A stretch of DNA of 64,000 bases from Flavisolibacter nicotianae (GCF_003628535.1 NZ_RBCI01000008.1:124001-188000); one strand, 5' to 3'. Shown: positions 26,436-35,731, counted from the stretch's first letter. A program made the numbers and translations. Notes: generated by a model from the sequence alone, not told the origin.

Positions 26436-29400
26436 ATGATATACTCCGAACTCCAGATCACAACCAATTTTTCTTTTCTCCGTGGTGCGTCACACCCTGA
26501 GGAGTTAGTGGAATACGCTGCCGTCCTGGGCTATACTTCGCTTGCCGTCACCGACCGCAATTCAGTAGCCGGTGTTGTTCGAGCCCATGCGGCCGCCAAA
26601 AAGCACCACATCCGCCTGATACCAGGCTGCCGGTTAGCTCTTCTCGATGGCCCGGGGCTGTTGGCTTATCCCACTAACGTTCATGCATGGGCTAATCTTT
26701 GTACGCTTCTTTCCACCGGTAACCTTCGTGCGGAAAAAGGAGACTGTCATCTTTACAAGAAAGACGTTTTTCAACGGGGTGCAGGTCTTCACTTCATCAT
26801 CTTGCCACCCGAAACCCTCAACGAAGATTTTCATTTTGATCCCTCTTTCGAAGCGGCGCTCAGCGAATACAAAGCAGCGTTTGGCAACCAGCTTTCACTT
26901 GCCATAACCCGTCGTTACAACGGTGACGATGGCAAGCAACTTCACCGTCTGCGTCAGCTAGCAGAAAAATGTGATGTTCCGCTTGTTGCCACCAATGACG
27001 TGCACTACCATAACCACGAAAGACGGCAGCTCCAGGACATCCTTACCTGCATTCGCGAAAAATGCACCATTCACAATGCTGGCTTCCGTTTGCTTCCCAA
27101 TGCCGAACGCTATCTCAAACCGCAGGAAGAGATCTTTCGCCTTTTCCGCCGCTACCCCGAAGCCATTCAGCGTACACAGGAAATTGCTGCGGCCTGCCGG
27201 TTCTCACTCGACGAACTGAAATACGAATACCCCGAGGAGATTACGACCGAAGGCCGCACCCCACAGCAGGAACTGTCGCAGCTGGCCTGGAAAGGGGCGA
27301 TGGAGATCTTTGGCGAACCGTTGCCGTCTAAAACTGTCGCTGCCATCAACCACGAGCTGCAGTTCATCGAGCAGATGAATTATGCCGCTTATTTTCTGAC
27401 GGTGTACGACATTGTGCGCTTTGCCCGCAGCCGTGACATTCTTTGCCAGGGACGTGGCTCGGCAGCCAATTCTACCGTGTGCTTTTGTCTTGGCATTACG
27501 TCTGTCAACCCCGAAAAATTCGACCTCCTGTTTGAACGTTTTATTTCCGCTGCCCGCAACGAGCCACCCGATATTGACGTGGACTTCGAACACGAACGCC
27601 GCGAGGAAGTGATTCAATACATTTATGAAAAATACGGCCGCGACCGGGCTGCCATCGTGGCTACCGTCACGCAGGTGCACGGGAAAGGTGCCATCCGCGA
27701 TGTGGGCAAGGCCATGGGTCTTTCGGTAGATGTGGTGACCAAACTTTCCAGCCTCTTGCACCACTTCAGCGACGAAGCGATCAGCGATGCACACGTAAAA
27801 GATGCGGGTATGAACCCGGCCGATCCGCACCTGCGCAAGACACTGCAACTCACGCAGCAGTACATGGGTTTTCCCCGCCAGTTGGGACAGCACACCGGCG
27901 GCTTTGTCATTACCCGGCATAAGCTCTCGTCTCTTTGTCCCATCCTCAATGCCCGCATGCCGGGTCGTACCTGTATCGAATGGAACAAAGACGACATCGA
28001 CGTCCTTGGCTTTCTCAAGATCGATGTGCTGGCGCTTGGTATGCTTACCTGCATCCGCAAAGCGTTTACCCTCGCCAAACAACACTACGGTTTGCACCTC
28101 ACCCTTGCCAATATTGAGCAGGATGATGCAAGGGTTTACGACATGATCTGTGCTGCTGATACCATCGGTGTTTTCCAGATCGAAAGCCGTGCCCAGCAGG
28201 CCATGCTGCCGAGGCTGAAGCCGCGAACTTTCTATGACCTCGTAATCGAAGTGGCCATTGTGCGGCCCGGGCCTATCCAGGGCGATATGGTGCATCCCTA
28301 CCTGCGTCGCCGAAACAATGAAGAACTGGAGGAATATCCCTCGGAAGAACTGCGTGAAATTCTGCAGCGAACAAAAGGGGTTCCGCTTTTCCAGGAGCAG
28401 GCCATGAAGATCGCGATTGCAGCTGCCGGCTTTTCTCCCGCCGAAGCCGACGAACTGCGCCGCAGCATGGCGACGTTCAAACTACCGGGCAGGGTCAACC
28501 TTTTCCAGCAAAAACTGGTGAGGGGCATGATGGCAAACGGTTATGCAAAGGACTATGCCGAGCGGGTGTTCAAACAGCTTGAAGGGTTTGGATCCTATGG
28601 TTTTCCCGAGAGCCATGCTGCGTCGTTTGCACAATTGGTTTATGTTTCGAGCTGGCTCAAATGCTATCTTCCCGACGTCTTTGCCTGTGCCATTCTCAAC
28701 AGCCTGCCCATGGGTTTTTACCAGCCGGCGCAACTGGTGCAGGATGCCCGGAAACATGGTGTAAAGGTGCTGCCGGTTGATGTAAACCATTCGGGATGGG
28801 ATCATCAATTAGCCCCCCCGCCCCCCAAGGGTGGAGAGGCCTCCGCACCTTCCTCGCTTTGCAACGATGTTGTATCCAAGTTTGGTTCTTGCTTTAACGA
28901 GGGGTGTGAGTTGGAAAGCCCCTTCACCAAAGGGGTTTGGAGAGGATTTCCCCTGGGGGGGAGGGGGACTCTTCGTCTCGGCTTCCGCCTCGTAAAAGGA
29001 TTGCGGGAAGACGATACACGGTTACTCCTTGCCGGCAGAACGAGTGCTTACACCAGCATCAACGACTTGCGGGACGCAGGCCTTTCCGATGCGGCACTGG
29101 AACGGCTGGCCGATGCCGATGCTTTCCGATCCCTTGGGCTCGACCGTCGGCAGGCTTTGTGGGAAGTCAGTACGAAGGACCGTCCGCAGGCTCTCTTTGC
29201 CGGGCAGTCTTCACCCGATGCCGTTGGCGAAAATGTGAAACTGCCGCTGCTCCGGCCCTCCGAACACGTGGTACAGGATTATGCCACCACATCGCTTTCC
29301 CTCAAGGCGCACCCGGTTAGTTTTGTGCGGCCGCAGTTGGAGCAATTGCACGTGTGCTGCACCAAAGACCTTGCAAAATTGCAGAACGGGCAGCCCGTGA

Positions 29401-29771
29401 AAGTAGCCGGCCTTGTGTTGGTGCGGCAGCGGCCCGGCACAGCCAAAGGCGTATGCTTTATGACCATCGAAGATGAAACCGGTTTTGCCAACCTGGTGCT
29501 TTTTCCAAACGTGATGGAGCAATACCGCAAAGCCATCATTGGTGCCCGGCTCTTTCTCGCTGAAGGCACGGTGCAGAAAGAAGGCGAAGTGATTCACCTG
29601 ATCGTGAAAGCAGGCTACGACCTTTCAAAGCTGTTGCGCAAACTAACGGCTACGGGTAACGAAGACCTGCCTTTACTTACCCTGTCACGTGCCGACGAAA
29701 AAGTCCCGGTACAGGATCAGCGGGTGACGAAGCAGGAAAAGCTTTTCCCCGATGCAAGAAATTTTAAGTAA
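26436..29771 (+). CDS. dnaE2: Error-prone DNA polymerase DnaE2 with an in-frame repeat insertion
   Basis: This 1111-residue polymerase has a PHP domain (1-~270; begins with SELQITTNFSFLRGASHPEE), a palm with PDIDVDFEHERR carrying catalytic Asp, and FQEQAMKIA and GSYGFPESHAASFA finger motifs. A helix-hairpin-helix region and an OB domain near the C terminus (KVAGLVLVRQRPGTAKG) follow. ATG 26436 is preferred to the in-frame GTG 26409. Residues ~793-845, between WDHQL and LRLGFRLVKG, do not belong to the family: they are encoded by a palindromic C/G-run element (28812-28970) that keeps the frame. DnaE2 performs lesion bypass with ImuA/ImuB; whether the insertion is tolerated is untested, but flanking motifs are intact. 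Confidence 0.93.
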   Translation: MIYSELQITTNFSFLRGASHPEELVEYAAVLGYTSLAVTDRNSVAGVVRAHAAAKKHHIRLIPGCRLALLDGPGLLAYPTNVHAWANLCTLLSTGNLRAEKGDCHLYKKDVFQRGAGLHFIILPPETLNEDFHFDPSFEAALSEYKAAFGNQLSLAITRRYNGDDGKQLHRLRQLAEKCDVPLVATNDVHYHNHERRQLQDILTCIREKCTIHNAGFRLLPNAERYLKPQEEIFRLFRRYPEAIQRTQEIAAACRFSLDELKYEYPEEITTEGRTPQQELSQLAWKGAMEIFGEPLPSKTVAAINHELQFIEQMNYAAYFLTVYDIVRFARSRDILCQGRGSAANSTVCFCLGITSVNPEKFDLLFERFISAARNEPPDIDVDFEHERREEVIQYIYEKYGRDRAAIVATVTQVHGKGAIRDVGKAMGLSVDVVTKLSSLLHHFSDEAISDAHVKDAGMNPADPHLRKTLQLTQQYMGFPRQLGQHTGGFVITRHKLSSLCPILNARMPGRTCIEWNKDDIDVLGFLKIDVLALGMLTCIRKAFTLAKQHYGLHLTLANIEQDDARVYDMICAADTIGVFQIESRAQQAMLPRLKPRTFYDLVIEVAIVRPGPIQGDMVHPYLRRRNNEELEEYPSEELREILQRTKGVPLFQEQAMKIAIAAAGFSPAEADELRRSMATFKLPGRVNLFQQKLVRGMMANGYAKDYAERVFKQLEGFGSYGFPESHAASFAQLVYVSSWLKCYLPDVFACAILNSLPMGFYQPAQLVQDARKHGVKVLPVDVNHSGWDHQLAPPPPKGGEASAPSSLCNDVVSKFGSCFNEGCELESPFTKGVWRGFPLGGRGTLRLGFRLVKGLREDDTRLLLAGRTSAYTSINDLRDAGLSDAALERLADADAFRSLGLDRRQALWEVSTKDRPQALFAGQSSPDAVGENVKLPLLRPSEHVVQDYATTSLSLKAHPVSFVRPQLEQLHVCCTKDLAKLQNGQPVKVAGLVLVRQRPGTAKGVCFMTIEDETGFANLVLFPNVMEQYRKAIIGARLFLAEGTVQKEGEVIHLIVKAGYDLSKLLRKLTATGNEDLPLLTLSRADEKVPVQDQRVTKQEKLFPDARNFK
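28812..28970. repeat. 159-bp palindromic repeat element inserted in frame in dnaE2
   Basis: The segment starts with C7-G-C6 followed by AAGGG and ends with CCCCT-G7-A-G5, so its ends are imperfect inverted repeats. An inner small repeat CCCCTTCACCAAAGGGG lies at ~28919-28935. Length 159 bp equals 53 codons and leaves dnaE2 open. Similar C/G-run palindromes are common intergenic repeats in Chitinophagaceae-type genomes (my recollection). Residues encoded are low-complexity at the left end (APPPPKGGE) and unrelated to polymerases. Confidence 0.75.
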
Positions 29772-29818
29772 TGAATGGTGAACGTTAATTCTGCTTACCA
29801 GTTGCCTACCGGGTGACA

Positions 29819-29867
29819 ATTCAGTTGCTGCTGCCGTTGGCAGAAACATCGGCAGCAGCAACTGAAT
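29819..29867. repeat. 18-bp perfect inverted repeat in the dnaE2 / metallopeptidase convergent gap
   Basis: ATTCAGTTGCTGCTGCCG (29819-29836) and its exact reverse complement (29850-29867) flank a 13-bp spacer. It would fold into a strong hairpin in either transcript. No T run follows, so it is not a canonical terminator, but it could still stabilise or end both convergent mRNAs. Confidence 0.7.
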
Positions 29868-29892
29868 CAGCAGTGATGGCGATTCGACAGCC

Positions 29893-29926
29893 AACTGCGT
29901 ACTGTCGACTGCCTATTTCAACTGCC
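29893..29926 (+). repeat. Short degenerate heptamer repeat (ACTGCCN-like)
   Basis: Four to five degenerate copies of a 7-bp unit (ACTGCGT, ACTGTCG, ACTGCCT, one decayed, ACTGCCA) follow one another. Such tandem heptamers occur in intergenic DNA of several phyla. No gene is associated. Confidence 0.45.
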
Positions 29927-29956
29927 ACAGTATCGGCCATGCATTGCTTCGGCTGT

Positions 29957-31261
29957 TCATTTTGTTTTAAAGTTTACGTCGTAGGGCCGGAGCGGGTAAC
30001 CTTCTGTTGACCGGAAACTCTTGTCGGTCACGCTAAACTCGTACTCGTGCCCCGGCTGCATGTCGACGCGAAGGGAAAACGACTTTCCATCTTCGGAAAA
30101 GCCGCCCACGCCGGAAATGGGTGCATATGCTTTGCCGCGTTTTCCGTAGTTGATCGAAAAACCCTTTTTGTTCATCGGCGCCGAAAAAACGATTTTGATT
30201 TCTTTGATAGACGCATCGACCAACGTATCGCCATTGGCAAATGGTTCCAGCCGTAAAACAGTTGGCCGCCTGGATTCAAACTGTTGGACCAGTTCTGTTT
30301 TGTTCAGGGGTGTATCGTAGTAGGCCGATTTTTGCAGGAAGGTTTCAACGGCTGTGCTGTCCGCGTAATTCAATTCAATGATTTCGCTGATGGCTTTTTT
30401 CCTGTCTGCCGCGTGTGTGTAATAGGCCTTGCAAATGGCATAGCCCATAAAATAGCCCAGGTCTGCCATTGTTTGCGCAGCACTGCCGTTGTAAAGCCAG
30501 TTGTAATACGCCGTGGTGAACATTTGCTGTTTGAACGGTTCTTTCAGTTCTGCTTCGTGCTGCCGTCCGTACTGGAGATAGTTGCTCTGCAGCGGCTGTT
30601 GCATGACCAGTTCTGTAATGAAATCACAGGCGCCTTCTTTGATGGCCTGGCCCAAAAGATTTTGCGCTTCCCCGTTTTGCTGCGTATGGATATATTCATG
30701 GATGTTGAGCGGAACAAGATTGTTGGTTTCCTGGCTTTTAAAAACACCCGCAAGCCAGTTATCGGGAAATTCCGATACATCGGTAGCCGCGTTTCCTGTT
30801 GCAATTTCTGTCCCGATTAGTACCATGTCCTTCATGGTTGTACCGCCGGAACGCAGGCCACCAATGGTAAAATACATTTTGGCTTCCTTCAGCGCAGGAT
30901 AAAGCTTTTTCAGTGCCTGGATGCTTTTCTCTATTTCTTTCGCCTTTGAGCGAACCGTAAGTGTATTGGGCCGGATGGAGCGCCAGAACCGGGGATATTT
31001 GCGAATCAGGTCAACCCATCCTTCTGCCGTATAGTCCCTGGCTTCCATAAATGCTTTTAATCCTTCGGTGCCCTTAGCAATGTAGAGGTCACGGATCATT
31101 CGGACCTGCTGTACACTGTCTTTTGTTGTTTGTAGGCTGTCATAAGCACGCCAGAAATTGCCGATGTCGGACGTAAAAACCGTTGGCCGGGAGCTTTGCC
31201 CTGCAGACAGGAGAGAAAGTGTCAGTAAAACAAAAATGAGATAAGCAGCTTTTTTCATCAT
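29957..31261 (-). CDS. Secreted zinc metallopeptidase-like protein (HExxH) with C-terminal Ig-like domain
   Basis: This 434-residue protein has a signal peptide (MMKKAAYLIFVLLTLSLLSAG). The central domain has H188-E189-Y-I-H192 and, 17 residues later, E209 in KEGACDFITEL, the gluzincin zinc-site arrangement also seen in DUF2268-type predicted proteases. Residues ~345-434 look like a bacterial Ig-like domain of the kind that ends in 'F-S-x-P-M-N' (KIVFSAPMNKKGFSINYG). It should be exported and may be a surface or periplasmic protease; substrate unknown. ATG 31261 or 31258 begins the signal peptide. It stands alone on the minus strand. Confidence 0.78.
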   Translation of the reverse strand: MMKKAAYLIFVLLTLSLLSAGQSSRPTVFTSDIGNFWRAYDSLQTTKDSVQQVRMIRDLYIAKGTEGLKAFMEARDYTAEGWVDLIRKYPRFWRSIRPNTLTVRSKAKEIEKSIQALKKLYPALKEAKMYFTIGGLRSGGTTMKDMVLIGTEIATGNAATDVSEFPDNWLAGVFKSQETNNLVPLNIHEYIHTQQNGEAQNLLGQAIKEGACDFITELVMQQPLQSNYLQYGRQHEAELKEPFKQQMFTTAYYNWLYNGSAAQTMADLGYFMGYAICKAYYTHAADRKKAISEIIELNYADSTAVETFLQKSAYYDTPLNKTELVQQFESRRPTVLRLEPFANGDTLVDASIKEIKIVFSAPMNKKGFSINYGKRGKAYAPISGVGGFSEDGKSFSLRVDMQPGHEYEFSVTDKSFRSTEGYPLRPYDVNFKTK

Positions 31262-31485
31262 GAAGGTTGGAATTGATTGGCAAAGATTCAGGGCCTTGCA
31301 TGGTGCGTAACGTCCTTCAATGCCTGTGATAAAGATAGACGTTTCGAGTTTTTTCCTTGCCGATGATGAACGCCCCGTTTCGGGATGCAGGGCACTTTTT
31401 ACATGGTTCCAGTCAGCGATAAGAATTTTTAATTGTGATTGTGACACAGGTAGGCAAATTGGCGCTTGCCCGTTGTGCGCTGGTG

Positions 31486-32070
31486 TTATTGATCCGGGGA
31501 CCCGTCTTTATACACCATCCCGTATTTTTCTTCGGTGGCTTTGTATTCTTCGGCCGTTCTTTCTTTTGCCGGCATTCCAACCGGTGTGCCGTTTTCGATA
31601 AAATACTCCTCGAACCCCGCAGGTGTATACTGGAAAACCATTTGCAGCTTTTCCTGGCCGGTATTATCCAGTCCATGCCAGGTGCCTTTCGGAATATAGG
31701 CCACTGTGCCGGTGTTGACGTTAATGGACTGCTCGCCTAAGGTGAGGGTGCCTTGTCCGCGGTGAATAAACACAAGTTCGTCATGATAAAGGTGCTTGTG
31801 CACCCGCATTTTGCGCCTTGGCTCCATTTCCTCGATACAAAACGAGATGCCCTGAACACCATGCTTCGCTTTGGAGATCTTTATGGTGATTGGAATCTTG
31901 CGCCTTGTGAGAATTTGAATCCCTTCGTATTCGTGAACGACGATACCGTCGTTATCACCGGAAAGTGCGTTTGCAAAACCTGTTTGCGGAAGGCTTCCGA
32001 AAAGTGACGCAACAACAGCTGTAACCCCAGTTTGCAAAAACTGCCTGCGTGGTTGCCGATGGGTAGCCAT
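31486..32070 (-). CDS. Cupin-domain protein with a Tat-like signal
   Basis: This 194-residue protein begins with RRQFLQTGVTAVVASLFG, a twin-arginine-type signal, so it is likely exported folded. The cupin fold covers ~60-170: HKHLYHDELVFIHRGQGTLTLG (first cupin motif, His and Glu-type ligands) and YIPKGTWHGLDNTG (second motif His). It probably binds a metal ion; the reaction cannot be told. ATG 32070 is chosen because it starts the signal. The preceding 205 bp contains no gene. Its neighbour upstream is a SnoaL-like protein on the same strand, so a loose operon is possible. Confidence 0.82.
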   Translation of the reverse strand: MATHRQPRRQFLQTGVTAVVASLFGSLPQTGFANALSGDNDGIVVHEYEGIQILTRRKIPITIKISKAKHGVQGISFCIEEMEPRRKMRVHKHLYHDELVFIHRGQGTLTLGEQSINVNTGTVAYIPKGTWHGLDNTGQEKLQMVFQYTPAGFEEYFIENGTPVGMPAKERTAEEYKATEEKYGMVYKDGSPDQ

Positions 32071-32275
32071 AAGAACGATTTTATCAACCTGTAAGGTAGT
32101 CTTTTTCGCGATGGCCGGTAAACCGTAAGCAGCTTGTAGTTTTTCTGTTGAAAGATTGAGTTGCCGGACGAAGGTGGCCAAACAAAGGTTGGCAAATGCC
32201 ACACAAAAGATGTCTTCTCCGGGGCGCATTTCTCCCGAAGCGTTAAGTCATTTTTTTGTTCACAGTTTGGCTGTG

Positions 32276-32686
32276 TCAGGCTGCTTCCATCGGTGTTAAA
32301 ACCTGTCCAAGCTGTTGGTGCATGCCAAGGAAGTCGTAGTGATTCCATGCCTCCGCGATTTTCCCGTTTTCCACCCTGACCATGCAAAGACCGGAAAATT
32401 TTACCGCCTTCCCGGTTTCGCGGTGCCGGGCCGTTACTTCCGTCAGCCCGCATTCCATGTCGTCCTGGGCAACGACATCTTTCACCGCAATATGGATCGC
32501 GTCGAATTGTTTTTTAAAGTCGCGGTAAAAAGTTTTGAACCCGGCTGCGCCTTTCGGTTGCCCGGGAGCGATGATCCCATGCGCATGAGAGTCTGTCGTC
32601 ATTAATTGGTCGATGGAATCTTCCCGGTTTTGATTCCATACTTCCTCGAACCAGCGATAGAGCAAGGTTGATTTTGTGTTACGCAT
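32276..32686 (-). CDS. SnoaL-like/ester-cyclase-type NTF2-fold protein
   Basis: This 136-residue protein has the SnoaL pattern: an N-terminal helix VYRWFEEVWNQ-like segment (LLYRWFEEVWNQ), FKTFYRDFKKQF, a central VTARHRETGKAVKFSG and the ending GKIAEAWNHYDFLGMHQQLG that is characteristic of polyketide-cyclase/ester-cyclase-like NTF2-fold proteins. Its reaction is unknown; many members act on small aromatic or lipid-like molecules. ATG 32686 starts the domain. The frame upstream to 33010 is not conserved. Confidence 0.85.
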   Translation of the reverse strand: MRNTKSTLLYRWFEEVWNQNREDSIDQLMTTDSHAHGIIAPGQPKGAAGFKTFYRDFKKQFDAIHIAVKDVVAQDDMECGLTEVTARHRETGKAVKFSGLCMVRVENGKIAEAWNHYDFLGMHQQLGQVLTPMEAA

Positions 32687-33100
32687 AAAAAGCAGTTTTG
32701 AGTGAACAATCAGTGCGATGCCTCCTAAGGCAGAGGGATGATTGGACATGCCGTGCAACGGCGAGCAGCTTTGCGCAGTAGGGCGGTTTTGATCTGTTGC
32801 CTTGCTTTTTGCAAAGACCACAGTAAAGGTACTTGATTTGACGTATGATGGAAAAATAACATGCAAAAGCCGTTCGTAGCGATACGCTTTATGTGGTATG
32901 ACTCGTCGGGTAAGTCGCGATCGTAAGATTGAAAGCAGATGATGGATGAGAGGACTGCAGGCAGAAGTGCACGGCATTGTAGAAAGGCGATCGGTTTGTC
33001 CTGGCCTCATTTGTGTTGACCAGGTGTGGATGCTGCCATTGGATCAAAACAAAAAAGCAGGACCCGGAAGTCCTGCTTTGACAAATCGTTTGTATCCCCT
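32687..33100. other. Gene-free stretch ahead of the SnoaL-like gene
   Basis: This 414-bp gap contains the minus-strand terminator at 33051-33079 and, about 140 bp upstream of the SnoaL-like start, a TACCTTTA box (one mismatch from the -7 consensus). No coding frame is convincing. Confidence 0.5.
33051..33079 (-). terminator. Rho-independent terminator of the T9SS repeat-protein gene
   Basis: On the minus strand a 10-bp perfect stem, AAAGCAGGAC / GTCCTGCTTT (33054-33063 with 33070-33079), with a 6-base loop is followed by a T run. It lies 22 bp beyond the stop at 33101. Confidence 0.88.
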
Positions 33101-35731
33101 TTATTGTTTGACCAGTTGCATTTGTTTCTGGACAGAAGGGCCCGAGAGCTGGAAGGTGTACAGTCCCCTGGAAAGCGTGTTTACCGGAATGATCACCTGG
33201 TTGCTTCCTCCCTTTAATGAAACAGACGCGGAGATCACCACTCTTCCACTTTGATCAATGAGGCTGTACTGCACTTGTTGTGCAGACGGCAGGGAAATCA
33301 TCAGCGTCGCCTGCTCCTGTACCGGGTTGGGGTAAAGCAAAACCACGCTGCCGTCTTTGCGACAGGAAACGGCCACCACTTTTGAATAGGAGAAAGAGCC
33401 GTTCTTATCAACCTGTTTCAGGCGGTAATACGCAACGTCCTGCATCGGGGAATCATCCGTAAAGCGATAGGCTTGTGTCGCCGAGGAATAACCAACCGCG
33501 CTAACGCTACCGATGGCCGTGTAGGTTCTTCTGTCTATACTTCTTTCAACGATAAAATTGAGACTGTTTTCTTCTTCCGCGGTTACCCAGGTGCACACCA
33601 CTTTCGCTGCAAGGGTGTGTTGCGCAGTGGCGGTAAACGAGAGAAGTTTTACCGGCAGTACAACAGAAGAAAGGGCAGCGAGGTTACCTGTCGCCGAAGC
33701 ACCCATGGTGGCAAACTGGCCACCTGTATATACCGTGCTGCCGTTGACAGCAAGGGCATAAACACTACCGCCAGCGTTCGGATCCCAGGCCGCAGGAACA
33801 CCAGCCGACGCATCGATTGCGGCGATCCGGTTCCTGGTTTGTCCGCCGATGGCCGTAAAGTCACCGCCAACATATACAGTGTTGCCACTGGGCACAATGG
33901 TATTAACCGTATTAGATGCATTCGGATCCCAGGCTGTGGCCGTGCCGGTGGCGATGTCCAGCGCCGCGATCTTGTTCCGTGTTTGCCCGCCAATAGAGGT
34001 GAACGTTCCTCCTGCATAAATGTTGCTGCCATCCGTAGCGAGGCTCAAAACATAATTATTCGAATTGGGGTTCCATGTCGTAGCAGTACCGGCAGAAACA
34101 TCCAGTGCCGCAATGCGGTTTCTGGTTTGTCCGCCGATGGAAGTGAAATAGCCGCCGACATACGCGTTGCTTCCATTCAGAATAATGGACCAGACGTAGT
34201 TGTTCGAATTGGGGTTCCACGCTGTAGCCGTACCGGTTGTGGCATCGAGTGCGGCAATGCGATTTCTTGCCTGTCCGCCAATAGATGTAAACGATCCACC
34301 TGCATAAACCGTGCTGCCGCTGACAGCCAGCGTAAGCACAAAGTTGCTTGCGTTGGGGTTCCAGGAAGAAGCATTGCCGGTCGTGGCATCCAGTGCCGCG
34401 ATCCGGTTTCTTGTTTGTCCGCCGATCGACGTAAATGCTCCGCCGGCATAGACGGTACTACCGCTGACGACCAGCGAATACACCGTATTGTTTGCATCGG
34501 GGTTCCAGGCTGTTGTTGTTCCAGTTGAAACATCGATAGCAGCAATGCGATTTCTTGTTTGTCCGCCGATAGAGGTGAATGCTCCGCCGGTATACACAGT
34601 GCCTCCGCTAGAGGCGACAGTATAGACCGTATTGGTCGCATTCGGATCCCAGGCACTTGCTGTACCGGTCGTGATATCCAGTGCCGCAATGCGGTTCCTG
34701 GTTTGTCCGCCGATCGAAGTGAAATCACCACCGACATAGATCGTGCTGCCCGTGATGGCCAGCGAGCGGACCGTGTTATTGGCATTTGGATCCCAGGCCG
34801 TTGCGTTACCAGTTACGGCATCGAGTGCAGCGATCCGGTTCCGCGCCTGTCCGCCGATCGACATAAATGCACCGCCTGCATACACGATACTACCGTTGAC
34901 AGCCAGCGAATGAACAAAGTCATCTGCACTTGGATCCCAGGTGGTAGCGGTGCCGGTTGTGGCATCCAGTGCAGCAAGGTAGTACCGCACCTGTCCGCCA
35001 ACGTTATTAAACGTTCCACCGGCATACACGGTGCTGCCGTTGACAGCCAGCGAATACACTTCGCCATCAGCGCTGGGATCCCAGGCTGTGGCACTCCCTG
35101 TTGCGTCGATAGCTGCAAGGTAGTTCCGCGTTTGTTCGCCGACAGCGGTGAATGCGCCACCTGCATACACGGTGCTGCCACTCATGGCCAGTGCGTAAAC
35201 CGTATTATTGACACTTGGATTCCACGCAGTCGCATTTCCGGTGGTGGCATCCAGTGCGGCAAGAAAATACCGCGTCTGTCCACCGATGGAAGTGAAATCA
35301 CCGCCTGCATAGATCGTATTGCCGCTCACGAGTAAGGAGTGAACCGCATTATCCGCGCCGGGGTTCCAGGGATGAACCGTTCCATCTGCATTGATCCGCG
35401 CAATCGAATTGCGGGGTACGGCACCAACGCTGGTAAAATTTCCGCCGATGTACCATCCACCGCTTCCGTCGGGTACCGCTGTATAAACAGCTCCATTTGG
35501 CCTGGCAACAGAAAGATCGGGAGCGCCGGTGCTGACACTTAGCGATGTGCCGTTAGGAACGTTGGGACCGACATACGTAAAATCGCCGCCGATGTAAAGA
35601 GTTGATCCGCTTTGAACCATTGTGCGAACCGTACCATTGGTCAGATACCAGCCGGTGAGAGGCGCCTGGCCATTCGATTGAAGGAAGGCAATAAAAAGCA
35701 GGGAAAGGAAAAGTGTAAACTTTTTTCTCAT
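33101..35731 (-). CDS. Large secreted repeat protein (beta-propeller-like) with T9SS type A sorting domain
   Basis: This 876-residue protein has a signal peptide (MRKKFTLFLSLLFIAFLQSNG). About fourteen ~48-residue repeats follow, each of the form 'VYSLAVSGSTVYAGGAFTSI' - 'GGQTRNRIAALD' - 'TGTATAWDPNANNT'. Repeats 3-13 are nearly uniform. This resembles the delta-60/DUF5122 beta-propeller repeat class. After a fibronectin-like segment the last ~80 residues form a T9SS type A sorting domain (LLYPNPVQEQATLMI ... GLYTFQLSG), so the protein should pass the outer membrane by type IX secretion and stay on the surface. Function is unknown; adhesion or ligand display is a guess. Confidence 0.88.
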   Translation of the reverse strand: MRKKFTLFLSLLFIAFLQSNGQAPLTGWYLTNGTVRTMVQSGSTLYIGGDFTYVGPNVPNGTSLSVSTGAPDLSVARPNGAVYTAVPDGSGGWYIGGNFTSVGAVPRNSIARINADGTVHPWNPGADNAVHSLLVSGNTIYAGGDFTSIGGQTRYFLAALDATTGNATAWNPSVNNTVYALAMSGSTVYAGGAFTAVGEQTRNYLAAIDATGSATAWDPSADGEVYSLAVNGSTVYAGGTFNNVGGQVRYYLAALDATTGTATTWDPSADDFVHSLAVNGSIVYAGGAFMSIGGQARNRIAALDAVTGNATAWDPNANNTVRSLAITGSTIYVGGDFTSIGGQTRNRIAALDITTGTASAWDPNATNTVYTVASSGGTVYTGGAFTSIGGQTRNRIAAIDVSTGTTTAWNPDANNTVYSLVVSGSTVYAGGAFTSIGGQTRNRIAALDATTGNASSWNPNASNFVLTLAVSGSTVYAGGSFTSIGGQARNRIAALDATTGTATAWNPNSNNYVWSIILNGSNAYVGGYFTSIGGQTRNRIAALDVSAGTATTWNPNSNNYVLSLATDGSNIYAGGTFTSIGGQTRNKIAALDIATGTATAWDPNASNTVNTIVPSGNTVYVGGDFTAIGGQTRNRIAAIDASAGVPAAWDPNAGGSVYALAVNGSTVYTGGQFATMGASATGNLAALSSVVLPVKLLSFTATAQHTLAAKVVCTWVTAEEENSLNFIVERSIDRRTYTAIGSVSAVGYSSATQAYRFTDDSPMQDVAYYRLKQVDKNGSFSYSKVVAVSCRKDGSVVLLYPNPVQEQATLMISLPSAQQVQYSLIDQSGRVVISASVSLKGGSNQVIIPVNTLSRGLYTFQLSGPSVQKQMQLVKQ
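33764..35344 (-). repeat. Eleven tandem 144-bp coding repeats
   Basis: Within the repeat protein gene, about eleven consecutive units (one of 141 bp) encode 48-residue repeats 3-13. The DNA itself is similar between units, particularly the segments for GGQTRNRIAA. Such arrays can expand or contract by recombination. They are coding repeats and not a CRISPR array. Confidence 0.8.

Noticed and set aside
27204-28295. Long minus-strand open frame inside dnaE2
   Set aside because: Antisense to a conserved polymerase gene; no recognisable protein.
33764-35344. Regular tandem repeats that could suggest a CRISPR array
   Set aside because: The units are 144 bp, in frame and coding for 48-residue protein repeats, without unique spacers or cas genes.
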